Shown: positions 1 through 11,962 of the stretch, piece after piece
Numbering within the stretch: position 1 is the stretch's first letter
Layout of the letters: each line of letters opens with the position of its first letter
Source: Lytechinus pictus
Taxonomy: Eukaryota; Echinodermata; Echinoidea; Temnopleuroida; Toxopneustidae
Direction of reading: 5' to 3'
NCBI RefSeq assembly: GCF_037042905.1
Contig: NC_087257.1
Span: 22,263,001-22,327,000, forward strand
Length of the DNA stretch: 64,000 nt
Position numbers and translations under genes: made by a program
The notes under the pieces: model-generated
The model's database searches: none
What the model was told of the DNA's origin: nothing
What the model saw: only the letters and a program-made list of their open reading frames with translations

Positions 1-572
1 TCTTTGTCAATGATGGAAATGTAAGAGAGTTACCATGGTAACAGTAAAATAAATATTTAGGATAAATTGGATTGTGTATTTACTGAACAGTCTAGGGCGT
101 GATGATGACTACAAACTTCTGATTATAATCTTTAAGAAATCCTGAAGATTGTGACAAAGATGGTTATAATAGTGATGATGGTGATGATGGTGATGGTGGT
201 GTTGATATCGATGGTAACAGTGATGCTGTTGATGGCAATGATGTTGTTGATGATAATGATGTTGTTGATGATAATGATGGTGATGATGATGGTGATGATG
301 GTGATGGTACTGAAGATCATGATTGTGTTGAGTGTAACAATTTTAATGGGTATTATTTAATTAAGTTGATAGAAATGTGTACAACACATCAATATATGCT
401 ATTATATGTTAAGGTCAACAAGAATCCCTTATGATGTTGCTGAATTGATTCATTTAAATAGGTATCAGTTTGGAGATGAGCACATTGGTTGTCAAATGAA
501 GTTTAAACAACCCTGTCGTGCTCTATAAACTAACAAGTTGCATTTTGCCTCTCATTCTGTTCATATTCAAAG
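1..572. repeat. Intron with GAT/GGT microsatellite
   Basis: This is integrin intron sequence. Positions about 155-310 are an imperfect trinucleotide run of GAT, GGT and GTT units. Long open frames read through it on both strands and are only products of the repeat. I see no gene in the rest. Confidence 0.8.
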
Positions 573-3500
573 GCCATTATGAGGAAAATGGATGTCAAAT
601 TAATGGGCAGTAACTCTATAGGGGCTCGCTTTGGATCAGTCATCGAATCAGTTGGAGATCTTAATGCAGATGGATATGAGGATGTGGCCATCGGCGCACC
701 CTATGAAGACAACAGCAGAGGTGCCGTCTACATCTATCTTGGTGGAGAGAACCACCTCAGAAAACCATACAGCCAGGTAAGTGTGTTCACAGTATGGGTC
801 CCGTCACACAAAGGTTAGCAATTGATCGTACGCTTCATTGTACATTGTGGTCAATGTAGTCATTCATAAAGATATTCTTCTACAATGATTGCTAAGCTTT
901 GTGTTAAGGGCCCCTTATGTTTAATTTTTGAATCATTTTATTGGTGGCAGCGGTGGGATGAACACAAATAAAGTAAAAAGTCTTCTAGTGAGATCCATCT
1001 GGGCCCCATCTTACAAAGAGTTCCGATTGATCTGATCTGGTCATCTTGAACTATATGGAAATCCAACAATGTCATAATTTTTCTCCAGGAAATTTACCAT
1101 GATGTCCCTTGTGAACAAAGACAAGGACACACTGAATTTTCAAGACATTGATGGCTGCATAAGTGTATACATCTTATCTAGAAAACGTCTTAAACAAGCA
1201 TGCATTTTACATGTTTACTTTGCTAGCTTTCCATAGTTGAGGTTGATCGGATCAATCGCAACTCGAAAGACGGGTCCCAGTTGTGATCATTCTCACCTTA
1301 TTTGCATCTTTCAAAGTGGCTTTCCCACGTTTCCAATAGTCTTGTCTATGCTTAAATGAGAAGATTTAAAGTCTCTGTGTGGGATTTCTGCTGAAAGACA
1401 TATCTCAGACTTCCAAGATGCCGAAAGATCACTCACAACTCGTTTCATCAATATCAGGAATATGTGGAAAATAGAAGTGTGTTGCAATGTATGTTATCTG
1501 TAGTAACAGGATTTATATATCACCTACTCTCTCACTTGATTTAACATTTTCAGAGGTTGGTTGCAGCGACCAACATGGTATCCTTTGGTAGTTCCATCTC
1601 AGGTGGAATGGACATGGATAATAATGGCTACCCAGACATCGCTGTTGGTGCTTATGAGAACGATACTGCAGCCCTCTTCCTGTGAGTCTGAACTTTTCAT
1701 GTTTTATGTATTTCTGCTATGGAAATATATGCATTTTTGTAAGGAAGGTAGAAGCTACTTAACCAGTGAAAAGACACACAAGGGCTTGAGACAATCACCT
1801 CCAAAATGTCTTCACTTCTAAGTTGTCAAAAATTCCATGAATGCCATTAGATTGCTAGTGAAACTTGTGAAAAATTGAAAAAAAAACCTATACTGAAGTA
1901 TTTCATATATTTTCTGCTACTAATCATTACCAAGATATTAATTTCAATTATTTTTTATGTGAGTGGCTGTTATTAACTTTGACTTAAAATTTTAAATATG
2001 TTGGTTGTAAAAAAAATATGATGATTGTAAAAAATAATTAGTTAAATTTTCTTCACTGTTCAAGGATCAAGATAAACCTACGTAAAGGGGACTTTCAGCA
2101 GTTGTCTTTCTATACAGGTCTCACTGTAACAGATTCCATTGTTGTACTTTTACGCATACAGGAGTAAACCTGTTATTGAGATGGAAGCATTCCTTACACT
2201 GACACCAACACTGATCAACACAAACTATGCAGAATGTATGCTGTATGGAAGGCCTACTACATGTCTTCATCTCACAGCCTGTGTCAGATACACCGGGGCA
2301 TCGGTCCCGTACAGGATAGGTAAATATTATGCAGGGGTGGTTTCATGAAATTGGTTCAGAAAGTCACATCTCTTGTCAGATACACTGGAGCATCGGTCCA
2401 TTACAGGGTATTAAAATATACTAGGGGATTGTTTCATGAAAGGGTTTCAGTATGTCACAGCCTCTGTCAGATATATCAGAGCAGCGGTCCCGTAGAGGAT
2501 GAAGTAGGTTTATGAAGTTATGCATAACTTACAATTGACTGGAACATGGAAGTCAATTAGGTTTCTCAAGCAATTTTAGTCACATTAGCTTTATAATAAC
2601 ATGTGGCCTACTGGAACTAAGTACATGTAGTCCCTGTACTAATCCCTTTGGAATTACAGGAAACAGTAGTCAACAGATTGAGTTGAAATATGCAGATATC
2701 GATCTACATTCTTAATCCATGCAGGCATTCGAGTACAGAGTATGCTATGAGCTACAATTAATTGTCTTCATCTCTGCCTTTGTGTTTTCTCTCTCCCTCT
2801 TACACTTCCATCTCTCTTGCCTTTCTTTTTCTCTCTCCCTCTCTCTAATTATATCCCCATCTCTCTCTCCTTTTTTTCTCCACTCTGCCCCTCCTTCTCT
2901 CACATGCCCTCTCCCTCCCCTTCCCCTCTTCCTCCCTCTCCTTTTCTCTCTCTCCTCCATCTCCCCCTCACCCTCTCCCTCCATCCCTGATAATTTCCTA
3001 GGTATTGACCGTATGCTGGAGGTGGACTATTACAAGGTTGCTACTGGATTCCCACCCAGGGTCGTCTTCTTTGAGAATGGGGAGTCCATGGGCTCAACCA
3101 CCGTCCAGAATATTCAGCTCGTCAAAAACCAGCAGACCTGTCATGATATTGTAGCCTATTTCAAGGTAAATTAAAGGATTCGGTCCTGCAAACCACAAAT
3201 CTGTCTTCGGGTTCATTCAAGGGATTTTCTTATTCCAGAATCACTAATCAAACCCAAGTACAAACATGGGGAGTATGTCATCATTATGTATTGTCCGTCA
3301 AGTTGTCAGATCATACAAATTTCCTTGCCTTTGATTGGCTGAAAAGCACTGTCACTTTGATAACTGTCTGTTAAAAAAGGATTGGTCTGATGAATCCGAC
3401 AAGTCCTTTAATAAAAAAGTGAATCCCTGATTAGTGCAGACTAGCATCAAGTGATTGTTTTTAATTGATTCTTTCTCATATCTTTATTAATGTAATTAAA

Positions 3501-4807
3501 GGACCAAATCTTAAAATCATATTTACTTATGATCCCAATGCAATTTCTTTTCTCATATCCACAGAGAGACATGAAAGATTTCCTGAGTCCGGTTCCATTC
3601 CGTCTCTCCCACGAGCTACGACTTTCTGGGAATGCTCCTTATATAACATTATGTAACAGGCTTTGTCCTACAATCAGCCCCTATTCTGATAACAATATAG
3701 TTCAAGAGGTGAGTTTTTATACGTGTTGACCATAATTTTTAATCATTTGTAGCATATATCTTGCAAGTACTCACAGTATGTGTGGACATGCCACAGGCAA
3801 TTTGGTTTATGTTCGAATTGTTATTATCCTTCAAAACCATTTTCGCCATCATTATCACCATCACCACCTTCATCAACATCCTAATCATCATCATTCTCAC
3901 CAACATAACAATCAACCATTGTCAACATCTTCATAGACGTCATCACCATTATCATCATCACCATCATCATCAACATCATTATCACCATTATCATCATCAT
4001 TATCATTATCACCTTCATCAGCAGCATTGTCATCATCATCATAATCTCATCATTATCATCATCACAATCACTGTAAATCATTATCATTGGGGTGGGGGAT
4101 TTTTCCTTAGATATATTGTAAATGACAGCACAAGTTCACACAAACAATATCTTAATCTTCTTTCTCCTTTACTATTTGTCTCCAAAGGCAACCTTTATGT
4201 CCAACTGTGGCAACGATTCCATTTGCATAACAGACCTACAACTCAGTGCTAACACAATCATCCCCAGGTGAGTACAGCATATCAATCCGTCAAATTCAAT
4301 CAAAATTTGCTGCGTGATGTATGAACAGAAATGTTTATAGCTGGTGTATAATTGGAAGAAATGAAAATAGTATTTCCTTTTTTAAATGGGAGTCGGTTAT
4401 TTAATGGCATTAATCAGGAAGGATTTTGTATAATTTGATTGACAGGGGCACCAAGTACCTCCCTCTAGGCTCAGCAGATAATATCTATGTGATGGTAGAC
4501 CTGATGAATCAAGGAGAGGAAGCTCACCAGGCCCAGGTTCTCATTGAATATCCCGTCGGTATCACCTTTGTCAGGGTCGAGAGTAACAGGGTAAGAATCG
4601 TTACTTTCTTTTATCTTTTTAAACTTTTATTGATCATATAATTTGTATGTACATATAGGCAACGGTAATCCTAGGATCAAGTGGATAAAGATAAACCAGA
4701 TCATGAATTAAATGGGAACAAGCATCATACTTTATTTAAATCATAAAACTGAAAGCTTCTTTATATCTTCTAAATTCAGAGCAGAAAATGGAAGAACTTG
4801 TCAATAG

Positions 4808-4860
<53 letters not shown>

Positions 4861-7800
4861 GTGAGTAATTTTCCTTCACAATAGGAGCTTTATTGATTAT
4901 GAAATTACTGATTACTACAAATGGCAGGATTTGTACTTGCTTTATTATACAAATATTTAAAGGGGAATCCAACCCAAATAAAAACTTGTTTTTGTAAGGA
5001 AAAGAAAAATCAGACAAGTTGATAGGTGAAAGTTTGAACAATATTGGACAAACAACAAGAAAGTTATGAATTTTTAAAAGTTGTAAATATTGGTAATCAC
5101 TATACCCATGGAGACCTCAAATTGGCCGCATATGTGATGTCATAGTGATGTAAGGCAAGGACTACTCTTCCATGTACTCCAATACATATTATGGCTAAAA
5201 TGTAATTTTTCACAAAAGTTTCATTTCAAATTATTTTTTTTTTCCATGAGAACATAAAACAATATAATACCTGGGTTATATTTAGATTACTGCCCCAGGA
5301 GAATGGGTACTTTAAATCTCAAATATGATTTTTTTTTTTGCTTTGCAGCAACAAGAAACAATTGTTCTTTGCTCACCGTTGACAACCAGCAATGAAACCG
5401 CATCTGTTCTGTGTGATGTTGACAACCCTATGAAAGCAAATTCTAGAGTAAGTGATTGATCAAAATAATTTCTTGTTTTATTTCAAGTTTCAGATGAATG
5501 TATATTGATAATATCATTGGTAGATGGCACAGCACACAGCACTGGTCTGTTAAATTAGAATATAAATATTTTTTGTGAGGTATGAGACTGTTGGAATTGT
5601 GATTAACTGAATTTACTATCTGAGATACTTTCCCTCAATCAACCACCCTAATTAAATATAATTTACATAAGGATGGGGCAATGAAATCGCTCCCCTGTCT
5701 TATATGATGCCAGGTATATACACTGATATCCCACCAACCAACATCTCTCACCAGGACGAGTTTGAATTCATTCCCCTTCAGAATTCTGTAACTGATCAAT
5801 TTTGGGGGGTTGTGCAATAAAAAGTACCTTCTTTTATTTGTTTTTGTGCATCAAAAGTAAGTAGGTCTTGAACACCCCTAAACTGCTAAGATACCCATCA
5901 GAAAGATGGCATCATGACATTGTTTCTTGAAGGAAATAGTTATTTCCAATAGTGATTTCCAATGACTAATTTGGTTTGAGCCATAAGATTTGAGGATTTG
6001 CAGTAGCTTATAACATTAGTAAGTGCAAACCACTGAATAGTTGATTCATGAAATGCTCTCCATATTTTAAGAAGGCTCAAACATATTTTGGTGGCAGCGG
6101 TGGGATGAATCCTTTGAAAAACAGAAAGTAATATCCAATAATTAAGAATTGATATACATTTACTATTATTCATGCTATCAGGCATATTTCTCCATACCTT
6201 TCTCATCTTCATTTGACTTAACTTTTGTTTTATCTCTTTTGTGTCCTCACAGAGTAGCTTTAGAGTGAAGTTGTCAGTACCAACCGCTCATGCCAACAGC
6301 CGAAGCATCGATATTGTAGTATCAGCATCGACCTCTAGCACAGAATACAATCACACTCTATATAACAACATACAGAGGATCAGGGTTCCCATCAGGATAG
6401 AAGCAGATATCACTATATCAGGGTATGTAACTTCCCTGTCATGACTTTACAAACTAAAGAGTTTGATTAAATCAATAAAAACTATAGTCAATGATAGGCC
6501 TCAAAATACAATTTCTTTCCTGTTTTGGGGGCAAATCATCACTATTTTTCAATTAGAAAGATTGGGAGGTCTGCAAAAATGTTGTATTTTTTTAATGCAG
6601 ATTATAAAATGCCATAATATGCTATCGAGGGATGAAGTAGCTTTCTTACATCCACTCAATAAGTTTGTAAGAAACATGTGCAAAAGCCTCTTTATAAGAT
6701 AAATAAGCTAAAGCATCACTGGGAAAGTCAATTTGGATGAAGCTACTTCCTCAGTTTTTAGCCAGTGCTCATGAAAGTTCGCAAAAATGTTCATCTTGGG
6801 GTAAAGACATGCAAGATCATTTTCTAAGTGTGTTGGAAACTGCATTACGCTGGTAATGGCATTGGGTGGGGTTATTAATCACCTTCATTGATATTTCTAG
6901 GCCACATTATTATCCATTTACCAAAGATGCAGACAGATGTTAAACTATGTCAGAGCTTTTTGCATCTATGATGATATGATAGCATTTAATATCATTTTAT
7001 GACTTTCTTTTGAATCATAACTTGTGAAATGGATTTTTATTCCAAATTTCCATAATTCTGCAGGGTAACAAGACCTAACAGTGTGCTGTATGGCCTGCCG
7101 GAATCAAGCAAGACAAACAGTCAAGATTCCGCCAACAATGAGTCCCAGATGGATGATACCTTGCCCCTTATACCATCAGAGGTTAATGAAGTTAATCTGG
7201 ACAAACACATTGGACCTGCGTTCAAACACATCTATGATGTGAGTTTATAGTGCCGGGCAGGGAAATGTGGAAAATTTTCTGCACAGAGCTTCTTCCCTAT
7301 GTTTTGTATGCCAAATTGTCATTATTTTTCATTTTAAATGCAAATACAAGAAATCAAACTCATGTGTGATCTATTTGCAGATATAAATGTAAGAAAAGTA
7401 AGAACTTCTCTCCAAGGGATATTTTGCTATTTTTGTCATTCCAAATTACCATTACCAAATTTAAATTTACAAAATAACAAATAGAAATATGAACATTCAG
7501 ACACTTCTGTGATGGAAGTAGTTCTTAATAGGAGGGGGGAAAAAATCAGATTATCTGTACCTCAGCGTTTTTGCTTACTTCTTGTCATTTTAGAAATACT
7601 ATTTTGTGATCCATTAAACCTACTGCAATTTATAGATGTATCTAGAGCTCCAGTTCATTTCTTTCACAGGTTGTAGTGGGCACATTGTCCATTTGTTTAC
7701 TGTTTTTATTTTTGTAGGTTTTGCATAAGTTAGGTTAATTTAATAATCTGTATTATATATGGAGAATCAGTCAAAGTGTTTGTAAGCCAAGTCAACTTCA

Positions 7801-10800
7801 CTCTTAAATGAACAATTCCCAAGAGTCAATAGCATTAGAGTCAAATGAGATATGTCTTGTGATTGCCTTTGACTTGTGATTTTTAATCAACTTATTCAAA
7901 AAATTGTTATATTTCCATGTTCTTTCAACTTTTATGATCTCTCCTTCAGGCTCGGAATCTTGGCCCCAGCAACCTTCCCTTCATGGCCTCAGTCAACATC
8001 ACAATACCATGGAAGACGAAAAATGGAGATATGCTCATATATTTCTCAAAAATTGATGTAAGTTTATTGCCAAGAAATATATTTGTCGCCTTGCTTTTTC
8101 ATTGCGATGAAAGACAAATATCTTGCTATGAGGAAATGCTATATTTTAAAGACTTGCTCCCAAGCAGACTAAAGTATTTTAATTATTATTGTTGTTGTTG
8201 TCTTGTTCTTCATTACAACCGTCTTCCTTGTGTTTTTTTTCTTTCTTTCTCTTCTCCATAATTATCTTATTTCATTATCATTTTCCTTTCCATCCTCTAT
8301 ATTCTTCCTTCCTTCCCCTTCTCCACCTTATCCTATATTTGTATGTCATATTCATATTCTATCTCTCATTTTTTTTCTTCTTCTCCTCCTTCTCCTCTTC
8401 CTTTTTCTTCTCCTTCCTCTTTCTCTTCTTCTCCTTCCCCCCTTCCTCCTCCTCTTCTTCCTCTCAATGGATAATTTCTGTACTGCAAATTGTGAGGCCT
8501 AATGCAAAGACATTTCAGAAGGGGATAACTCGTTTAAGATTTGAAATATCAATTTTTTAAAATAAGTGATATGTGCAATGAATCTTCTAAAGCGAATAAA
8601 AATTGCGGGACATGAATAACTTTCTAGTCTACCTGCTCATGTCATAATTGCTCCACCTGACTATATCATTTTTTACTCTATCTTCAGTTTAAAGGGACAG
8701 GTGTATGCGAGACCCAAGCAATCCTTGCTGAGCAAAGCAGACTCCTACAAAAAATGCTAGCCAAGAGAAATAGAACAAACCCACACGAAGAATCACATCA
8801 AAGTCTAGCATCAACACTCTTTGGAACAAATAAAAACCGACGGTTGGTAAGTCAAACTGCGATGAATTAATTGATTTGCAAAGCTGTTAACACTTTTTAT
8901 TCAGGATGTTTCTTTCAACGCATCTGTATGATGAGGTAGCTGACCATTAACTTATCATTAACAAATAAATAAAAATGCATGGAATCCAGTATGGAAGTAG
9001 TGGCAATAGTTAAACGGAGGAGGAAGAGTGCCAGTAGACTTTATCGCATGTCATCTGGGCTTTCCATATAATGATCAACCTTTTTGTATATCTGAACCCC
9101 GTTTTTCTCCAGTATTAGTTTATTACATGGACAGATAAAGCCATGATAATTTCAGAGCATTTAACCAGGACTAGGTGTAAACTCAATAATTATGGATATT
9201 TCATTCTTTTCTCTTCATTCCAGAATTGTATGAATAGCCAATGTGCAGTGATTGATTGTCTTGTAGATAATTTAGAATCCGGAGATGGAGCAGTCATTCA
9301 GCTTGATATGAGAATATTTGAAGACACATTTTTAAAGGTAAGCAAACATTATCTAACTTACGGGGTAATTTGCAAGTATGGCCTTGAATATGCATGTATG
9401 TCCTAATTTTGTCAGTTTCTTTGTCCATTTTCTGTTTATTTGGCCATCAAAATAAAAATTTGTCATTCAGTTCAATGCTTGACTCATTCAGTTTATCCCA
9501 AACCGATGCAGATATCTGTTCGGGTTTGATCAGGACAAATAGAAGTTAATGTCATGACTTGTGTCTGCGTTGTACACAGTAACCATATTTCCATCTGTTA
9601 TTCAGGTGACATATAATTGAGATAATATGCTATTGTAATTTGGGAGATTATCATATCATTAAAAAGTACTTGTACATAAATAAGCCCATACCTTGTGTGT
9701 GGGCAAGCCAGGATCTGATAAGGGGTATTAATATATCTATAAATCATTTAGAAACGTTTTTTGATACATTAAGTACTGTATAAAAGCAGAATATTATTAT
9801 TGCATGTAATTAAATTACTCCATCCCCCCTTCTTTGCTTTTAATTTATTATAGAATGTATGATGTAGTATTAATTAAGCTGGAGCTCTTTGTTGAAACAC
9901 TTTGCATCTGTTTCTGAAGACATTCTTCAGGGTTAGCATCATGCTCTTTGCTTTCAATCTTGTTCATATTTATTTCGATGTTTTTATTACACAGGGAGAT
10001 TTTGGTAAAATAGAACTTCATGCCGAAGCTGTTATAGGTGTGGATGATCCACTGAAAAGACATATACAACCGCAGTCTGGCAGGCCCGACAGTGTTATGG
10101 TAAGTTTTTCCAACCCCTCACATCATCCTGAAAAGAAAACATATAGGGAAACCTGCAAAAGTGACTGTTCTTGTAGTTCCCTGAACTTCCTTCCCAAAAT
10201 ATCTGAATTTGAACAAAATACTCTGAAATATGATAACGCAGCATGTCTATGGGATGCACTGGTTCATATCCTGGCAGTTGAATAAGAATGTTCTGAGCTT
10301 CAATGACATCTTTATCTAGATGTAGCTCCTGGCTTGAAACGTTTCAACACTCTCGGTATAATATTATAGTGTTTATGATTTGAAGTACTCGTCGTTTCAG
10401 GGGCATGATTTCAAATCCCACCGCTGCCACCATAACTGTGAAGGGAAGTAAAACAGCAAATTATTCTGAGAAGGGTTTATGTTTCTAGTTTGAAGTACCA
10501 ATGAGATTCAAATCGCAGTGCAGTGGTGCCACCATTCTATTAAGCAAACTGGTAACACCAGCAAGTTTAATGCTATTGAAGACAAAGACAGTATTAAAGA
10601 GAGGACTTGGACAAACATCAACAATGTATCAATAGCCACTAGTCATAACACTGACAATGACAGAGATTAACTCCTCACCACTGGAACTGCATGCCTTCCA
10701 TGTGTCTTCATGAAATAAAAAATCAGGAGCACTTTGTAGAATCATTCTATCAGTAACCGATATGTTATGTTAATGCTAGGTAAGGCATGCAATTTACAAC

Positions 10801-11962
10801 TTTCAGCACTTATACCATACAAATACCAATACTGAACTTGAAATCACCCACTGTATATCATCTTAATGCTTCTGTGTTGCCTAGTTTTGATCCTAGAGAT
10901 TAAATTGTAATATTCACAAATTGGGCAATGAATAGTCCTTACATACAATTATCATTATCAATTTTCTTTTTTTCCTTTTCTTTTTTCTGCTCCTGTAGGT
11001 AAAAACAGTAATATTCACCGAGTCTTCCGTGAGGAATAGACCAGTGCCTAAGTGGGTTATAGCCGTGAGCATAGCAGCTGGAATTGTGTGTCTCATAGCA
11101 GTTATTCTTGTTATGTGGAAAGTAAGTGAGGATTTTCTCATCCATCAGCTTATTTCATACACTAAAATTTAAGCCCACCTTACACTTTGCGATTGACCAC
11201 AACTGGATTTTGGTAGAAAATCCAATGAAAGCCAAGTTTTACTGGGGTTGATTTTAGAGGGTTTTATCTTTACACTATATTATGTTTTAGGAGCATGAAG
11301 CTCATATTTCTCAAGTTAATCACTTCAAGCTATTTTTTTTATGCTTGGATAGTTTTTTCTTCAAAATATCTGACCATACAAGTTATCAAGCTCTGAAGTT
11401 TGCTCTTGAACATTAAAAAGATAACATTTTTATTTGGTCAATACCATTATATTACACTGCAAATGCTTAATTTTTTCATGTAAATGTGGTAAAACAGTCC
11501 CTCTTTTCAAATCGTTTGAACTTTCATGCAGTTAGAATACAAAGAACGCTATACTAGTATATCTTTTAAGTTGAATGGATCTGAGTTCCATAAGAAAAAA
11601 GTGGAATGTTATCACAGTATGAAAGAGTAATGATAGCAGCTTTTGTTTAATATTTATCTGTAACATGTTGGTGTTTGTTTATATGAATTTAAAAGAAACA
11701 TGCCATTGTCTCTGAGATTATATTTTGTTAAAATATGAATTTCAAATAAAACTCATGTTTGGAAAAAAAAATTGTGTAATGCTAATCGTTACTGTAAAAT
11801 GAATGTCGCCCCGTTTTATATTTGCAGTGTGGTTTCTTCCGGAGGAGGATGAAGGAGGAGATGGAGAGATTGATTCAAGAAAAAGAAGAGCAAGAATCAC
11901 TCAATCCTGAGGGTATCCTCAACGAAGCAGATTATGAAGACGATAATTTCAGATCATACTAG
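573..11962 (+). CDS. Integrin alpha subunit, alpha4/alpha9-like (3' part of gene, 16 exons)
   Basis: Exons read from GT/AG sites: 573-776, 1554-1681, 2162-2319, 3002-3165, 3565-3708, 4188-4267, 4446-4590, 5349-5447, 6253-6422, 7064-7238, 7950-8057, 8688-8846, 9224-9337, 9995-10099, 10999-11121, 11828-11962. They join to 2211 nt in one open frame, giving 736 residues. About 300 N-terminal residues must lie upstream. The first two exons hold the last beta-propeller blades, with FG-GAP repeats and Ca-binding loops ([18 protein letters not shown]). The thigh and calf domains follow, then a membrane helix and KCGFFRRR. No inserted I domain is seen in this part. The wording of the last blades, the thigh cysteines and the tail resembles the vertebrate alpha4/alpha9 class more than the RGD- or laminin-binding classes; this is from memory of the families, not an alignment. 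The protein would pair with a beta integrin at the plasma membrane for adhesion. The join at 1681/2162 gives FLSKPV, lacking the arginine usual there, so that border is the least certain. Confidence 0.93.
1000..1279. mobile_element. MITE with about 55-60 bp terminal inverted repeats
   Basis: Bases 1000-1061 match the reverse complement of 1228-1279: both begin TGGG(C/A)CCC(A/G)TCTT and continue through CGATTGATC and CAACTATGGAAA-like blocks. The 280-bp element has no coding capacity and lies in an integrin intron. No clear target-site duplication is visible. Confidence 0.75.
2770..2995. repeat. CT-rich low-complexity tract
   Basis: Pyrimidine-rich run just before the acceptor of the exon at 3002. 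The open frames across it on both strands are compositional. It may serve as an extended polypyrimidine tract for that exon. Confidence 0.85.
3268..3420. mobile_element. Diverged copy of the GTTTCATGAA-type MITE
   Basis: This stretch follows the same order of blocks as the better copy at 46209-46367: a GGGGAG start, GTCCGTCAAGTTGTCAGATC, TTTGATTGGCTG, then TCCGACAAGTCCTTT. It is a degenerate member of the same family, inside an integrin intron. Confidence 0.65.
3845..4085. repeat. CAT/CAC microsatellite
   Basis: About 240 bp of imperfect ATC/CAT/CAC trinucleotides in an integrin intron. It gives histidine-rich or methionine-rich open frames on the two strands that are not genes. Confidence 0.9.
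4814..4852. repeat. (TA)n microsatellite
   Basis: Near-perfect TA dinucleotide run in an integrin intron. Confidence 0.95.
4958..5316. mobile_element. Short interspersed repeat beginning TTTAAAGGGGAATCC
   Basis: The block starts TTTAAAGGGGAATCCAACCC and ends GGGTACTTTAAA, so only about 8-10 bp at the tips are inverted. It has no coding capacity. The starting motif resembles the longer element at 24488. I read it as a non-autonomous transposon copy in an intron. Confidence 0.5.
8225..8465. repeat. CTT/CCT-rich low-complexity tract
   Basis: Pyrimidine tract of TTC, TCC and CTT units in an integrin intron. The phenylalanine-, leucine- and serine-rich frames here are compositional. Confidence 0.9.
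10330..10540. repeat. tRNA-3'-end-like repeat fragment (ATCCCACCGCTGCCACCA)
   Basis: Bases 10415-10432 read ATCCCACCGCTGCCACCA, preceded by TTCAA, so the segment looks like a T-arm plus acceptor with CCA. A weaker version ending GTGCCACCA sits about 100 bp later. The same 16-18 bp core occurs in the opposite orientation at 942-960, 6089-6109, 54574-54592 and 61815-61831. It may be a tRNA-derived SINE remnant; the family is not identified. Confidence 0.5.
10999..11962 (+). CDS. Integrin transmembrane and cytoplasmic-tail exons
   Basis: Exon 10999-11121 encodes the juxtamembrane stalk and a hydrophobic helix of about 23 residues ([20 protein letters not shown]). Exon 11828-11962 encodes the tail, which begins CGFFRRR. 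With the preceding lysine it forms the KxGFFxR clasp that contacts the beta subunit and talin-regulated partners. The tail is about 44 residues, rich in Glu/Lys, and ends in DDNFRSY before TAG at 11960. GFFRRR followed by a KE-rich helix is like the vertebrate alpha9 tail. Confidence 0.95.

Noticed and set aside
2719-3174. 151-codon open frame as an independent gene
   Set aside because: Only its last 54 codons (3002-3165) are real integrin exon; the rest is the CT-rich intron tract.
3761-4252. Histidine-rich frame of 163 codons
   Set aside because: It is translation of a CAT/CAC microsatellite followed by the true integrin exon at 4188-4267.
8189-8560. Phe/Ser/Leu-rich frames suggesting a membrane protein
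   Set aside because: They arise from a CTT/CCT-rich intron tract.
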